Source of the DNA: Acidithiobacillus ferrooxidans ATCC 23270
Lineage (GTDB): Bacteria; Pseudomonadota; Gammaproteobacteria; Acidithiobacillales; Acidithiobacillaceae
Direction of reading: 5' to 3'
Length of the DNA stretch: 64,000 nucleotides
Assembly (NCBI RefSeq): GCF_000021485.1
Contig: NC_011761.1
Location: 1,146,001 to 1,210,000, forward strand
The position numbers and the translations under genes are program-made. Positions 17,446 to 27,259 of the stretch are shown here, piece after piece (the first letter of the stretch is position 1; each line of letters starts with the position of its first letter). Below the pieces are notes generated by a model, which saw only the letters and a list, made by a program, of their open reading frames with translations, made no database searches and was not told where the DNA came from.

Positions 17446-18476
17446 TGAATACGATATTTGAGCAACATCAGAAAGCGCATGGCCAGAGCCTTAGGGTAAA
17501 CAATGCAACACCTCAATATACTCTGCCTGTATTGGTTACTGTCATAGTGACAGTCTACAAGAGAACAAAATTTTTAAAGGAGGCAATCGGAAGCGTACTA
17601 AACCAAAAATTTCACAGTTTTGAGATTATAGTCACGGACGATTCAAATAGTGATGCCGTAATGGCTATATGTGACTTATTTAATAATTCGCAGATTCGTT
17701 ATAGGGCGAATTCTGTTGCGCTCGGTGTGGCGCTTAATTTGCGTGTAGCCATTTCTGAAGCACGTGGTGAATATATTGCCATTCTTAATGATGACGATGT
17801 TTGGGAACCGGATTTCCTAGAAAGTCTTGTGTTTCCGCTTCAAGTAGATTCGGAGATATCTCTTGCTTTTTGCGATCATTGGATTACCTCGGAAGATGGA
17901 AGCCTGGATTTATTAAGAACTAATGCCAATAGCCTGCATTATGGAAGAGATATTCTGCCCGAAGGTTATATTTACAATCTCGAAGAACTGGTCCTCGAAA
18001 AAAATAGTATACCCATGGCGATGGCGGCTATTTTCAGAAAAAATGCGATAGACTTTGGGCTATTAGTTTCGGATGTGGTTGGAGCTTATGACTTCTGGTT
18101 GGCCTGTTTGTTGGCAGCCTATGGAAGGCCTGCCTATTATGTTTCAAGGAGGTTGACGCGATACAGGGTGCACGGGCAAATGGAAACAGTGAGAAAGGCG
18201 CCAGACAAGAATAAGAATATGATATATATATACGAAAAGCTAATTGAATTGAATTTGTTTCCAAAAAAAATTGATTTTCTGCATAGAAAGTGCAGCAAAA
18301 GTTACTTTCAGGTTGGTAAAGATTACCTATGGTTTAACAAGTCGATATTGGCCAGAAATTATTTCTTTGGGGCTTTCGGGTCTGATTTAAATTGCAAGGC
18401 ATTGCTATACATAGCATTGAGCTACCTGCCTAGAAATTTTCGCAACGTGTTGAAAATTACCGCATATGGTTTGTGA
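17445..18476 (+). CDS. Family 2 (GT-A) glycosyltransferase
   Basis: Encodes 343 residues; the start ATG shares a base with the previous stop (TAATG). The N-terminal half shows the GT2 fold: VTVIVTVYKRTKFLKEAIGS, then IIVTDDSNSDA, then AILNDDDVWEPDF with the DxD-type motif for the nucleotide-sugar metal. Acceptor and donor cannot be read from the sequence. The gene is the most AT-rich of the operon, with many AAA, ATA and TTA codons, unlike its neighbours. Confidence 0.85.
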   Translation: MNTIFEQHQKAHGQSLRVNNATPQYTLPVLVTVIVTVYKRTKFLKEAIGSVLNQKFHSFEIIVTDDSNSDAVMAICDLFNNSQIRYRANSVALGVALNLRVAISEARGEYIAILNDDDVWEPDFLESLVFPLQVDSEISLAFCDHWITSEDGSLDLLRTNANSLHYGRDILPEGYIYNLEELVLEKNSIPMAMAAIFRKNAIDFGLLVSDVVGAYDFWLACLLAAYGRPAYYVSRRLTRYRVHGQMETVRKAPDKNKNMIYIYEKLIELNLFPKKIDFLHRKCSKSYFQVGKDYLWFNKSILARNYFFGAFGSDLNCKALLYIALSYLPRNFRNVLKITAYGL

Positions 18477-18494
18477 TTCGCGTTACGGAGCGTT

Positions 18495-19481
18495 ATGATT
18501 CATCTCGTTATGCCGGAGGTGCAAGGTGGTGTCCATGATTTCGCATGCATTCTGCAAGCAGAAATGGGGCCTGACATCGTACACTTGGTGCCGCTTTCTG
18601 TAGGTAATGCCGGAGAATGGCAGACCCGAGCGGGCGATTTGGTTGTGCTGCAAATGAGTGGCTATGGATTTAGTAAGAAAGGTGCCCCACTATGGATTTT
18701 GCGTGAGATGGAGAAGCGTCGACATGAGATTAAAACATTTGGCGTATTTTTCCACGAACTGTACGCCTTTGGCCCACCTTGGAAATCCGCATTTTGGGTG
18801 TCGCCCGTACAACGCTATGTGGTCCGCCGCTTGGCCGAGATGTCGGACTTCTGGATGACCAACCGGGAGGGTTCGGCCCAATGGCTACGCCAGTATGCTG
18901 GTCACAAGCCGCACGCAGTGCTACCGGTTTTTTCCAATGTGGGCGAACCCAAATCGCTGCCTGCAGCCCGAAAACGCCGTCTCGTAATGTTCGGTAGCGC
19001 TGGGCTACGGACCGTTACTTACCGCTCCGCTGGTAAGGAACTGTTCCAATGGGCCAAGCGGCAGTCGGTCGAGATCCATGATATTGGATCAACAGTTATG
19101 GACATGCAGGTGGTGGACACCCTAAAAGCCAACGGAGTGATGCAGCACGGACGTCTTAAAGCGAGCGAAATCTCAGATCTGATGCGGGATTCGCTATTTG
19201 GACTCGTCGCCTATCCCGTGAACTATGTAGCGAAGAGTAGCGTTTTCGCAACCTATTGTGCACATGGTCTCTGTCCGGTCATCCTCTCCAAGGGATATGC
19301 TCCGTCCGATGGTTTGGTCGCCTGGCAACATTATCTACCGGGGGTTCCGACCGGTATTGTCGATACTTATAAGGCGCAACGGATAGGCGAAAACGCGTGG
19401 GAGTGGTATCAGCCGCATGGGATATGGCAACATGCCTCTGTGCTTAATGAACTCCTTCATGCCTCACATGAAATTCTTTAA
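18495..19481 (+). CDS. Putative GT-B-like glycosyltransferase, weakly recognised
   Basis: Encodes 328 residues. There is no signal peptide or membrane segment. The start (MIHLVMPEVQGGVHDFA) and a mid-protein nucleotide-binding-like strand (RRLVMFGSAGLR) recall GT-B glycosyltransferases, and the position inside the EPS operon supports this. The usual GT4 E-x7-E motif is not visible. An alternative is a polysaccharide-modifying enzyme of unknown class. Confidence 0.5.
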   Translation: MIHLVMPEVQGGVHDFACILQAEMGPDIVHLVPLSVGNAGEWQTRAGDLVVLQMSGYGFSKKGAPLWILREMEKRRHEIKTFGVFFHELYAFGPPWKSAFWVSPVQRYVVRRLAEMSDFWMTNREGSAQWLRQYAGHKPHAVLPVFSNVGEPKSLPAARKRRLVMFGSAGLRTVTYRSAGKELFQWAKRQSVEIHDIGSTVMDMQVVDTLKANGVMQHGRLKASEISDLMRDSLFGLVAYPVNYVAKSSVFATYCAHGLCPVILSKGYAPSDGLVAWQHYLPGVPTGIVDTYKAQRIGENAWEWYQPHGIWQHASVLNELLHASHEIL

Positions 19482-19494
19482 ATGAGGTTCTCGT

Positions 19495-20298
19495 GTGAAA
19501 AAACTACTTAAATCGACCTTAGTTATGCTTGCGCCCAATACTGCTATTCAACTGATAGCAGCAAGAGCTAGGCGCCATGCTCAAATGTTGGAAAGCAATT
19601 GGGGCCTTGTCGATGAAACTCATCGTTTTGTGGGTAAGTTTGGCAATGCGGTTTGTTGTGGCCCTTTTTCCGGTATGAGCTACCCCCCTCGTTCATTGGA
19701 CCGTCACGTAACGGACAAACTCTTGGGTACCTATGAAATGGAGCTGCATCCCTTTTTGGAAGAAGCCATCAAAGCGGGGCCAGAACAGGTAATCGATATA
19801 GGTTCTGCTGAAGGCTATTACGCTGTGGGCATGGCGCGAAGACTACCTGACGCTACCATTGTTGCTTTTGATGCGGATGGCTGGGCGCGTGAACGTACCG
19901 CAGAAATGGCGCAAGCCAATGGCTGCAGCAATCTGCAGACGCGAGGTCTGTGCACCGGACAATGGTTAGTTGACAATGTGCGGGATAAAACATTAGTGAT
20001 TATGGATTGCGAAGGTTGTGAGATAGGATTAACGGCGCCTATTGCTTCATGTCGCAGCCACTTACAATCATGGTGGTTGATTGAACTTCATGAAACCCAA
20101 ATGCCTGGAGTAACACGCACGCTTCTGCAACGCTTTAACAAAACGCACCATACCGAGTTGTGTACAAGCAGGAGTCGCGACCGAGAGGATTTGCCGGATT
20201 TCCTAAAATCGGCAATGGATCTTCCCGTTTTGAAGTGGATGGATGAGCATAGAGATCCGGGTCAGCAATGGCTACTGTGCAGGCCAAGACCATCATGA
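19495..20298 (+). CDS. SAM-dependent methyltransferase
   Basis: Encodes 267 residues from GTG 19495. VIDIGSAEGYYAVGMARRL is motif I, IVAFDADGWARERT is motif II, and VIMDCEGCEIGL resembles the acidic block of FkbM-like methyltransferases. It probably O-methylates a sugar or repeat-unit substituent. The stop overlaps the next gene's start (ATGA). Confidence 0.7.
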   Translation: MKKLLKSTLVMLAPNTAIQLIAARARRHAQMLESNWGLVDETHRFVGKFGNAVCCGPFSGMSYPPRSLDRHVTDKLLGTYEMELHPFLEEAIKAGPEQVIDIGSAEGYYAVGMARRLPDATIVAFDADGWARERTAEMAQANGCSNLQTRGLCTGQWLVDNVRDKTLVIMDCEGCEIGLTAPIASCRSHLQSWWLIELHETQMPGVTRTLLQRFNKTHHTELCTSRSRDREDLPDFLKSAMDLPVLKWMDEHRDPGQQWLLCRPRPS

Positions 20299-21431
20299 AA
20301 CATTGCGCGATCATAATGCCCATAGCCCACCAACGAGGTGGCGCGGAAGCCATGCTGATGCACATTTTGCGAGAAAATGCGTCCAGACCGAAGCTTGACT
20401 TATCACTGATTTTTCTCGAAGACGGTCCTATGGTTGGGCATGCGGAGTCGCTGGGATACGCGGTTACTATCATAAATGCTGGTCGATTATCGCAACTACA
20501 TAATTATTTTAGAACAATGTGGAGACTGCGACGGGCACTCGAGCGACAGCATTGTGACGCGGTGCTCTCCTGGATGTCCAAAGCGCAGATCTATATGGGA
20601 CCTGTGAGTCTAGGATTAGGGATATCCGTCTTCTGGTTTCAACACGGCATTACAAGGGGCGGATGGATGGATCGACTTTCTGCCGCTCTGCCAACTACCG
20701 GAATATTCGCCTGCTCCAGCATTGCAGCCCATGCACAGCAAAAAATTTCGCCGCAACGTTCCGTGGCCGTTTGTTATCCAGCCGTGGATTTGCTCCATTT
20801 GGAGAACGCCAGACAACAGGGCCAGGCTCATTGGCGCGCCCATTTAGGATTACCACCTCAGGCGCTCATCGTAGGTATGGTGGCCCGTATGGAACGGTGG
20901 AAAGGAATTGATGTTTTTATCAAGATGGTAGTTCAACTTGCCTCTCATTATCCCAATTTGTACGCCTTTGTGGTCGGTGGCGTCCATTCCCTGGACCCGG
21001 ATTGTGCCCGTGAACTTAATGCTCAAGCGGAACAATCTGGCTTGGGTGGCCGACTGCGCCTTGTAGGACAGCGTCCGCTGGAGGAAGTCGCCGGATGGTG
21101 GTGCGCCTGTGATATCGCCATTCACCCCGTTACGGGCGCAGAACCTTTTGGCATGGGGATCGTTGAAGCCATGGCGATGGGGAAACCCGTTATCGCTAGT
21201 GCCCTGGGCGGCCTCGCAGAGATCATTCAAGATCAAGTCAATGGTCTGCTGTGCGCCCCAGGAGATGTGGACGGGCTGGTGCGCGCTGCCCAGCGCGTTC
21301 TGGACGATCCTGAACTCAGGCGGTCATTGGGTCAGGCGGCACGCGTGCGCGCGCTGGAGTTTTCGCCACAAAGGCTGCTGCGATGTCTCGCAACACGTCT
21401 CTCCGGCGAACCCTGGGAGACTGAAGGATGA
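20295..21431 (+). CDS. Family 4 (GT-B) glycosyltransferase
   Basis: Encodes 378 residues from ATG 20295, chosen for the ATGA overlap with the methyltransferase; an open frame begins at 20268. The N-terminal acceptor domain has QRGGAEAMLMHIL. The C-terminal GT4 donor domain has VGMVARMERWKGIDVFI, RLRLVGQRPLEEVAGW and the E-x7-E motif in EPFGMGIVEAMAMGKPVIAS. The sugar donor is unknown. It overlaps the next gene by ATGA. Confidence 0.88.
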   Translation: MKHCAIIMPIAHQRGGAEAMLMHILRENASRPKLDLSLIFLEDGPMVGHAESLGYAVTIINAGRLSQLHNYFRTMWRLRRALERQHCDAVLSWMSKAQIYMGPVSLGLGISVFWFQHGITRGGWMDRLSAALPTTGIFACSSIAAHAQQKISPQRSVAVCYPAVDLLHLENARQQGQAHWRAHLGLPPQALIVGMVARMERWKGIDVFIKMVVQLASHYPNLYAFVVGGVHSLDPDCARELNAQAEQSGLGGRLRLVGQRPLEEVAGWWCACDIAIHPVTGAEPFGMGIVEAMAMGKPVIASALGGLAEIIQDQVNGLLCAPGDVDGLVRAAQRVLDDPELRRSLGQAARVRALEFSPQRLLRCLATRLSGEPWETEG

Positions 21432-22852
21432 GGACCCTGATTCACCCATCGGCATGGCCCGACCGGGCACGGGAATGGACGGTATTATCGGCATTGGTAC
21501 TGGGTTCTGCGGTCGTCATCTTCCACGGTTACGGACAGTTGCTGGGCGTGGCCTTGCTGGGTTTCTGCTTCCTGATGCTGGGTGTCGTCAACGCCCAACT
21601 GGCGATCATGGTGATGCTCACCTACGCCTTTTTTGACGGGGATATTCGCCGTTTGGTCAACGCAGTATATGGTTGGCCGGCCATTGATCCTCTACTGCTC
21701 CTGGTGCCGGTGGTGGCCACCATATTCGGCCTCAGTGTGCTGTTGCGCGACAAGGTGGATACGCCGATCTCACGCATGGTACTGGTCCTGATCGGATTGA
21801 TGGGGTTGGAGATCTTCAATCCGTTGCAGGGCGGGCTACGGGTCGGTTTGGGTGGAGCCTTTTTTTACATTCCGCCCCTTATGTTCTTCTGGCTGGGACG
21901 CCGCTATGCCACCCCCGCCTTCATTGAAAGCCTGCTCTATCGGTTGGTGCTTCCAATATCGGTATTGGCCGCCATTGCCGGCTATATGCAAACCATTTTT
22001 GGTTTTGCACCTTGGGAGCAGGACTGGATCAACCATGTTGCGGCCAGTTATGCAGCCCTGAACGTGGGAGGCTATATTCGACCCTTTGCGTTTTTTACGT
22101 CTTCCGCCGGGTATGTGACCGTTTTGAGTATCGGGTCCGTCATTGCCTTGGCGGGTATCTGGTTGGGTCATCGGCGCTCCGCCTTGGCACTGGTGCTATT
22201 GCTACCGGCACTGGTCCTGTCATCTGAACGCGGTCCCATCGTCAAATTGCTGGTGGCGGGGTTGGTGGTTTGGGCGTTGCAGCGTGGTGGTGGCAAGGGT
22301 TGGTACCTGCGCGTGTCCTTGGCAGGGCTTGCCACCGTTGGACTGCTCGCTTTTGCCCTGCCGCATTTGATGCCTTCCCATTCCGATTCTGGCCAGGTGA
22401 ATGCTCTATTAGCACACCAGGTAGGCGGGTTTGCGAATCCGCTCAATGCCAAGGATTCGACGCTCATGCTCCATCTGGAGATGCTTGGTAACGGAATGCT
22501 TGCCGGCTTTACCCACCCTTATGGATATGGTTTGGGGGCTACCACCGCTGCAGCTGGTAAATTCGCTGGCGGCGGTGTAGAAGGCAGGTCGACGGAAACT
22601 GATTTTGGCAACATGTTTGTTAGCCTCGGTTTCGTCGGCGGCATCATTTACCTCTTGATTATGGTGCGGGTTTTGTGGGCGCTGATTTCCGATTGGCAAC
22701 GTAGACGACAGCGGACGAGTCTGATGATCCTGGCGATTCTGCTGGTTACGGGAGCGGCTTGGCTGATCGCCGGAGAATACAGCACCCCGCTGCTCTTGTG
22801 GTTGCTGATCGGGGCGACGGATTCCATGACTAGAAAACAGGAGAATACATGA
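21428..22852 (+). CDS. Wzy/WaaL-type O-antigen polymerase or ligase-like membrane protein
   Basis: Encodes 474 residues, largely hydrophobic, with about 11-12 predicted membrane helices and a large periplasmic loop before the last three, the O-antigen ligase/polymerase layout (an RGPIVKLLVAGLVVW block precedes the loop). As the only such protein in the cluster it is the best candidate for the Wzy polymerase that links repeat units in the periplasm. Sequence cannot separate polymerase from ligase. It overlaps neighbours by ATGA at both ends. Confidence 0.75.
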   Translation: MRTLIHPSAWPDRAREWTVLSALVLGSAVVIFHGYGQLLGVALLGFCFLMLGVVNAQLAIMVMLTYAFFDGDIRRLVNAVYGWPAIDPLLLLVPVVATIFGLSVLLRDKVDTPISRMVLVLIGLMGLEIFNPLQGGLRVGLGGAFFYIPPLMFFWLGRRYATPAFIESLLYRLVLPISVLAAIAGYMQTIFGFAPWEQDWINHVAASYAALNVGGYIRPFAFFTSSAGYVTVLSIGSVIALAGIWLGHRRSALALVLLLPALVLSSERGPIVKLLVAGLVVWALQRGGGKGWYLRVSLAGLATVGLLAFALPHLMPSHSDSGQVNALLAHQVGGFANPLNAKDSTLMLHLEMLGNGMLAGFTHPYGYGLGATTAAAGKFAGGGVEGRSTETDFGNMFVSLGFVGGIIYLLIMVRVLWALISDWQRRRQRTSLMILAILLVTGAAWLIAGEYSTPLLLWLLIGATDSMTRKQENT

Positions 22853-24021
22853 ACTCAGCTACAATCGCCCTAGTCACGCACCAGGTGGTAGCTAGGGGTG
22901 ATGGCCAGGGGCGTGTCAATTATGAAATTGCCCAGGCCGCGCTTGCGGCCGGTTTTCATCTGCAAATCGTGGCCATGCTCTGCGATGGGTCCCTGGCAGC
23001 ACATCCGGGCGTGCACTTTACCGAGATAAACTACGGACGGTTGCCCACGCAGTTACTACGTAACTATGCTTTTGCCCGGGCCGGTGGCCGCTGGCTGCGT
23101 ACTCATCGGACGGCTTACAACCTGATCCATACTTGTGGTTATGTGACGGAAGTGCCTGCCGATGTGAACACCGCACACTTCGTTCATCGCGGCTGGCTAA
23201 AAAGCGATGCCTATCCTTTCGCTTGGACCGGTGGCACATACAGCGCTTATCAGCAATTTTATACCGTGCGTAACGCCGCTCTGGAACGCCGTGCCTTCCT
23301 GTCCGCCCGCCGTGTCGTGGCGGTTTCCCGCAAGATCGCCGACGAATTGCGCGGTATTGGTGTAAAGGATGAGCGACTATGCGTCATTCATAACGGTGTG
23401 GATGTGCAGGAATTCCGTCCAGGGACCGGGGACCGGGCCCACTTTGGCCTGCCTGTGGACCGGGTGATCTTTTTATTCGCCGGAGACATCCGCACTCCCC
23501 GAAAGGGGCTAGATACGGTACTTACCGCTCTATCTGCCACTCCCGATTCTCACCTGGCTGTGGCTGGCGCAGTGAAGGGTAGTCCGTTCCCCGCACTGGC
23601 ACGGGCGCTAGGTGTGGGGGATCGTGTGCATTTCCTCGGAAAGATTGATGAAATGCCTGCCTTGATGAGGTCCGTTGATAATTTTGTGTTTCCTTCCCGC
23701 TATGAGCCTATGGGTCTTGTTATATTGGAAGCCATGGCCTCTGGGCTGCCTGTGCTTACCGCCAAAACGGCCGGAGGCGCGGAAATTCTGGGGCATGGTG
23801 GGCGCGTTCTAAGCGACCCTAACGATACGGCTACTCTCGGCCACTGGATGCGGGAGCTGACGGCCGATGAAGGGCTACGCCGGCGCATGGGCGCAGCAGG
23901 AAGGGAGATTGCCGAGCGCCATACCTGGGACCGCATGGCAGCGGCTTATCTGGCGCTTTACGACGAGCTGCTGTCCGCCAAAAAGTCGCCGCGATCGCTA
24001 TTTCAGGGAGGTGATTCTTGA
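22849..24021 (+). CDS. Family 4 (GT-B) glycosyltransferase
   Basis: Encodes 390 residues. The donor-binding half has VIFLFAGDIRTPRKGLDTVL, RVHFLGKIDEMPALM and the E-x7-E motif in EPMGLVILEAMASGLPVLTA. The N-terminal half carries DGQGRVNYEIAQAAL. The start overlaps the polymerase stop (ATGA), and the stop overlaps the next short fragment. Donor and acceptor are unknown. Confidence 0.88.
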   Translation: MNSATIALVTHQVVARGDGQGRVNYEIAQAALAAGFHLQIVAMLCDGSLAAHPGVHFTEINYGRLPTQLLRNYAFARAGGRWLRTHRTAYNLIHTCGYVTEVPADVNTAHFVHRGWLKSDAYPFAWTGGTYSAYQQFYTVRNAALERRAFLSARRVVAVSRKIADELRGIGVKDERLCVIHNGVDVQEFRPGTGDRAHFGLPVDRVIFLFAGDIRTPRKGLDTVLTALSATPDSHLAVAGAVKGSPFPALARALGVGDRVHFLGKIDEMPALMRSVDNFVFPSRYEPMGLVILEAMASGLPVLTAKTAGGAEILGHGGRVLSDPNDTATLGHWMRELTADEGLRRRMGAAGREIAERHTWDRMAAAYLALYDELLSAKKSPRSLFQGGDS

Positions 24022-24206
24022 CGGGGATGGACAGGCCTCTTATGGGCACACTGCAATCGGGCGTGGGCTGTTGGTTTGGCGAGCAGCCGGGCAGGGCCAA
24101 TCGCGTGTATTTCGAACTGCTCCGCCATCTGCCTTGGGCGGACATCACTGCTGGCTATCGGCCTCGGCAATTGCCGGCGGCCCATTTGACGTGGGAGGAC
24201 GTTTAA
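24018..24206 (+). pseudogene. Truncated N-terminal fragment of a GT4 glycosyltransferase
   Basis: A 62-codon frame (TTG 24018 or ATG 24027) fills the gap before asnB. Its sequence MDRPLMGTLQSGVGCWFGE then RVYFELLRHLP aligns with the start of the intact GT4 at 26102 (MDRLRTLQLGMNAF then RVHFELMRHLP). After about 40 residues the similarity ends. It is therefore the stump of a duplicated glycosyltransferase gene, possibly still translated through overlap with the previous stop. Confidence 0.7.
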
Positions 24207-26105
24207 ATGTGTGGCCTCGTGGGTTGGATAGGATCAGATGCGTCCACCCGCGCCGGTGCCGTGGCGTATGCGCGTGACCTTATGGTATCTAGGGGGCCCG
24301 ACGATGCCGGTATTTGGCATGATGATCATGCTTGCATGGGCTTTCGGCGTCTGTCTATCCTGGACTTGAGCATCGCAGGCCACCAACCCATGCTCAGCGT
24401 CGACAGTCGCCTTACGCTGGTCTTTAATGGCGAGATATACAATTTCCGTGAACTACGGAAGTTGCTAGAGAATGAGTACACCTTCCGCTCTCATACCGAT
24501 ACGGAAGTTCTATTGCATGGATACCGTGCCTGGGGCTGGGAGGGGCTGCTGGATCGTATCGACGGCATGTTCGCCATCGCCTTATGGGATGCGAATATGC
24601 AACAGCTACATCTGGCGCGGCATCGGTTTGGGAAAAAACCGTTATTTTATGCGCAGACGAACCTTGGCTTTGCTTTCGCCTCCACCCTGGAGGCATTGCG
24701 ATCTCTCGCAGGGCTAAATGAAGTAGATTTGGCCGCCGTAGATGCTTTCTTGGTGTACCAGGCCGTGCCGGCCCCGTTGACATTCTTCCGGGGAGCGAGC
24801 GCTTTGCTTCCAGCGCACGCACTGACCTACAGCTTGGAAACTAGGGATCTAAGCGTTGAACGGTATTGGGATGTTGCCGTGCGCCCCTTGGAACGAATTG
24901 ACGAATCTGAGGCGATAGATCACGTTGATCACCTGCTGCGTACCGCCGTGCGTCGCAGACTGATAGCAGACGTTCCCGTAGGTGCGTTTCTTTCGGGAGG
25001 GATAGATTCAGGTCTGGTGACCTCCATGATGGCGCAGGAGGGTACCGTGGAGACCGTCACCCTGGGTTTTGCCGAGGCGGCCTTTGATGAGCGTGTCTAT
25101 GCCCGACAGGTTGCCGCGCGGTGGGGACTGCGGACCCATGAAACCGTGCTGAACGTGGAAACTCTGGTAGAACAACTGCCGCGCATACTTTCACAGGTGG
25201 GCCAGCCCCATGCCGATGTGTCTCTGGTCGCCACCGATGCGGTCGCGGCAGCAGCCCACGAACATTTTACGGTAGTCCTCAATGGCGATGGCGGCGATGA
25301 GGTGTTTGGCGGTTACGCCAGACCGGTGGTCGCACGCGCGGCGGCGCAGGTACGTCGTATAGTGCCCGGTCCCCTTCGTGCTACCTTTAGAAGATTTCCT
25401 TGCGGCGGCCCCGGACCCATGCGCAAGCTTGGCTTGCTGCTGCGCGCGGCCAGCCAACCACCTGAGAGCACCGCGATCTATACGCGCGGCCTGCGTGGCG
25501 TACGTGCGCAAGCCTATGCACCTGCCTTTTGGGACACCGTGGCGCAGATTGATCCGGATGCCCTTTATCGCAAAGCCTGGGCACACCTGGACCAAGCCGA
25601 GGATGCCGAGCGCGCCTTATATCTGGATCTGACCACCTATCTTCCCGATCAACTGCTCTCCAAAATGGATACGGCCACCATGGCGCACAGCCTCGAGGCG
25701 AGATCTCCGTTGCTGGATCGTGCGTTGGTCGAGTTCGGTATGCGCCTACCCATTACTCTCAAGCTTAAGCATTACCGGACCAAGTACCTGCTCAAGCGCT
25801 TGGCCGAACGCTATTTGCCGCACGACGTTATATACCGTCGCAAGCAGGGCTTCGTCATTCCCCTGGCGGCATGGTTACGCGGACGTTTGTTGCCCTATGT
25901 CGAGGCGGCATTTCGTCACCAATCCTTTGTGTCTCGCGAATGGCTGCTTGCCGACTTTCTGTCTGAATTGCTGACACGGTTCAAAGCCGGAGATGATGCG
26001 GTGGCGGGAACCTTATGGACGGTCTTCGTGCTGGCCATTTGGGCAGCATTGCTCGACGGGGAATTGAATGCATCCGATTCCCTCGACGCGCTCCTGACTG
26101 GATGA
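24207..26105 (+). CDS. asnB: Glutamine-dependent asparagine synthetase-like amidotransferase
   Basis: Encodes 632 residues. MCGLVGWIG places the catalytic Cys at position 2 after Met removal, with FNGEIYN and RGPDDAG as glutaminase blocks. The synthetase domain has the PP-loop FLSGGIDSGL near 265 and further blocks such as NGDGGDEVFGGYARP. Homologues in EPS operons amidate sugar carboxyl groups or make asparagine; uronic acid amidation is an attractive inference given ugd. The last stop overlaps the next GT4 start (ATGA). Confidence 0.88.
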   Translation: MCGLVGWIGSDASTRAGAVAYARDLMVSRGPDDAGIWHDDHACMGFRRLSILDLSIAGHQPMLSVDSRLTLVFNGEIYNFRELRKLLENEYTFRSHTDTEVLLHGYRAWGWEGLLDRIDGMFAIALWDANMQQLHLARHRFGKKPLFYAQTNLGFAFASTLEALRSLAGLNEVDLAAVDAFLVYQAVPAPLTFFRGASALLPAHALTYSLETRDLSVERYWDVAVRPLERIDESEAIDHVDHLLRTAVRRRLIADVPVGAFLSGGIDSGLVTSMMAQEGTVETVTLGFAEAAFDERVYARQVAARWGLRTHETVLNVETLVEQLPRILSQVGQPHADVSLVATDAVAAAAHEHFTVVLNGDGGDEVFGGYARPVVARAAAQVRRIVPGPLRATFRRFPCGGPGPMRKLGLLLRAASQPPESTAIYTRGLRGVRAQAYAPAFWDTVAQIDPDALYRKAWAHLDQAEDAERALYLDLTTYLPDQLLSKMDTATMAHSLEARSPLLDRALVEFGMRLPITLKLKHYRTKYLLKRLAERYLPHDVIYRRKQGFVIPLAAWLRGRLLPYVEAAFRHQSFVSREWLLADFLSELLTRFKAGDDAVAGTLWTVFVLAIWAALLDGELNASDSLDALLTG

Positions 26106-27259
26106 GCGAAATGGACAGGTTAAGAACCTTGCAATTGGGTATGAATGCATTCAGTGAGTATCCTGGCGGTCTGAGCCGCGTACATTTCGAACTGATGCGA
26201 CATCTGCCTGATGTCGGCGTGGAGTGCGTAGGGCTGGTGGCGGGCAGCGCCGCTGTTGCTGAACAAAGCGGTGGCCAGGTGCGCGCCTTCGCGCCAGCCA
26301 ACGCGCCTTTGTGGCAGCGCTGGCAGGGGGTGCGCCGCGAGATGGCGACCATGACCGCGAACTTTCGCCCGCAACTCGTGGTTTCCCATTTCGCCTTCTA
26401 TACTTACCCTGTCTTGCGGCAGATCAAGGTACCTCTGGTGGTCCATTTTCAAGGCCCGTGGGCGGATGAAGGCGCGGTGGAGGGTGGGCGAGGGGCGGCG
26501 CGCATCATCAAGCGATCCATCGAAACGGCGGTGTATCGGCGCGCGCGGCGGCTGATTTGTTTGTCCCAGGCCTTTGCTACGCTGCTGGTGGAACGCTATG
26601 GAGTTGATCCGGCGCGGGTTCGGATTGTGCCGGGCGGAGTCGATGCGGGGCGTTTTGAGGGGGTTCCCGATCCTGCCGTGGCGCGCGAGCGGCTGGGCTG
26701 GCCGCAGGATCGCCCGATCGTTTTCGCCGTGCGCCGCCTGGTGCGGCGCATGGGGCTGGAAGACCTGATCGAGGCTATGGTGGAAGTGCGCCGCCGTGTG
26801 CCGGATGTTCTGTTGCTCATTGGCGGGCGTGGCCCTTTGCAGGGTGAGTTGACGGCGCGCATTGAGCACTTGGGTCTCACCGACCATGTGCGCCTGCTCG
26901 GCTACCTATCCGACGAGGCTTTGCTGCTGGCCTACCGGGCGGCGGATATCACGGTGGTGCCAACGGTGGCGCTGGAAGGTTTCGGATTGATCGCTGCCGA
27001 GTCGCTGGCGGCGGGCACCCCGACCCTGGTAACGCCGGTTGGGGGCTTGCCCGAAGTGGTGCGCGATCTCTCGGCCAACTTGGTGCTGCCCTCCACCGGC
27101 CCAAGGGCATTGACCGAAGGACTCTCGGCCGCCTTGCGGGGCGACATGGCGCTGCCCGATACGGATGCCTGCCGCGCGTTCGCGCGAGAGCGCTATGACT
27201 GGCCAAACATTGCGATACAAGTGCGCGCGGTTTACGAGGAGGCTCTGCAAAATGACTGA
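26102..27259 (+). CDS. Family 4 (GT-B) glycosyltransferase
   Basis: Encodes 385 residues from ATG 26102, in ATGA overlap with asnB; the frame opens earlier inside asnB. It has the N-terminal GGLSRVHFELMRHLP acceptor block and a C-terminal donor domain with FAVRRLVRRMGLEDLIEAM, VRLLGYLSDEALLLAYRAAD and the E-x7-E motif in LEGFGLIAAESLAAGTPTLV. The paralogous stump at 24018 shows that this gene was once duplicated around asnB. Confidence 0.88.
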   Translation: MSEMDRLRTLQLGMNAFSEYPGGLSRVHFELMRHLPDVGVECVGLVAGSAAVAEQSGGQVRAFAPANAPLWQRWQGVRREMATMTANFRPQLVVSHFAFYTYPVLRQIKVPLVVHFQGPWADEGAVEGGRGAARIIKRSIETAVYRRARRLICLSQAFATLLVERYGVDPARVRIVPGGVDAGRFEGVPDPAVARERLGWPQDRPIVFAVRRLVRRMGLEDLIEAMVEVRRRVPDVLLLIGGRGPLQGELTARIEHLGLTDHVRLLGYLSDEALLLAYRAADITVVPTVALEGFGLIAAESLAAGTPTLVTPVGGLPEVVRDLSANLVLPSTGPRALTEGLSAALRGDMALPDTDACRAFARERYDWPNIAIQVRAVYEEALQND

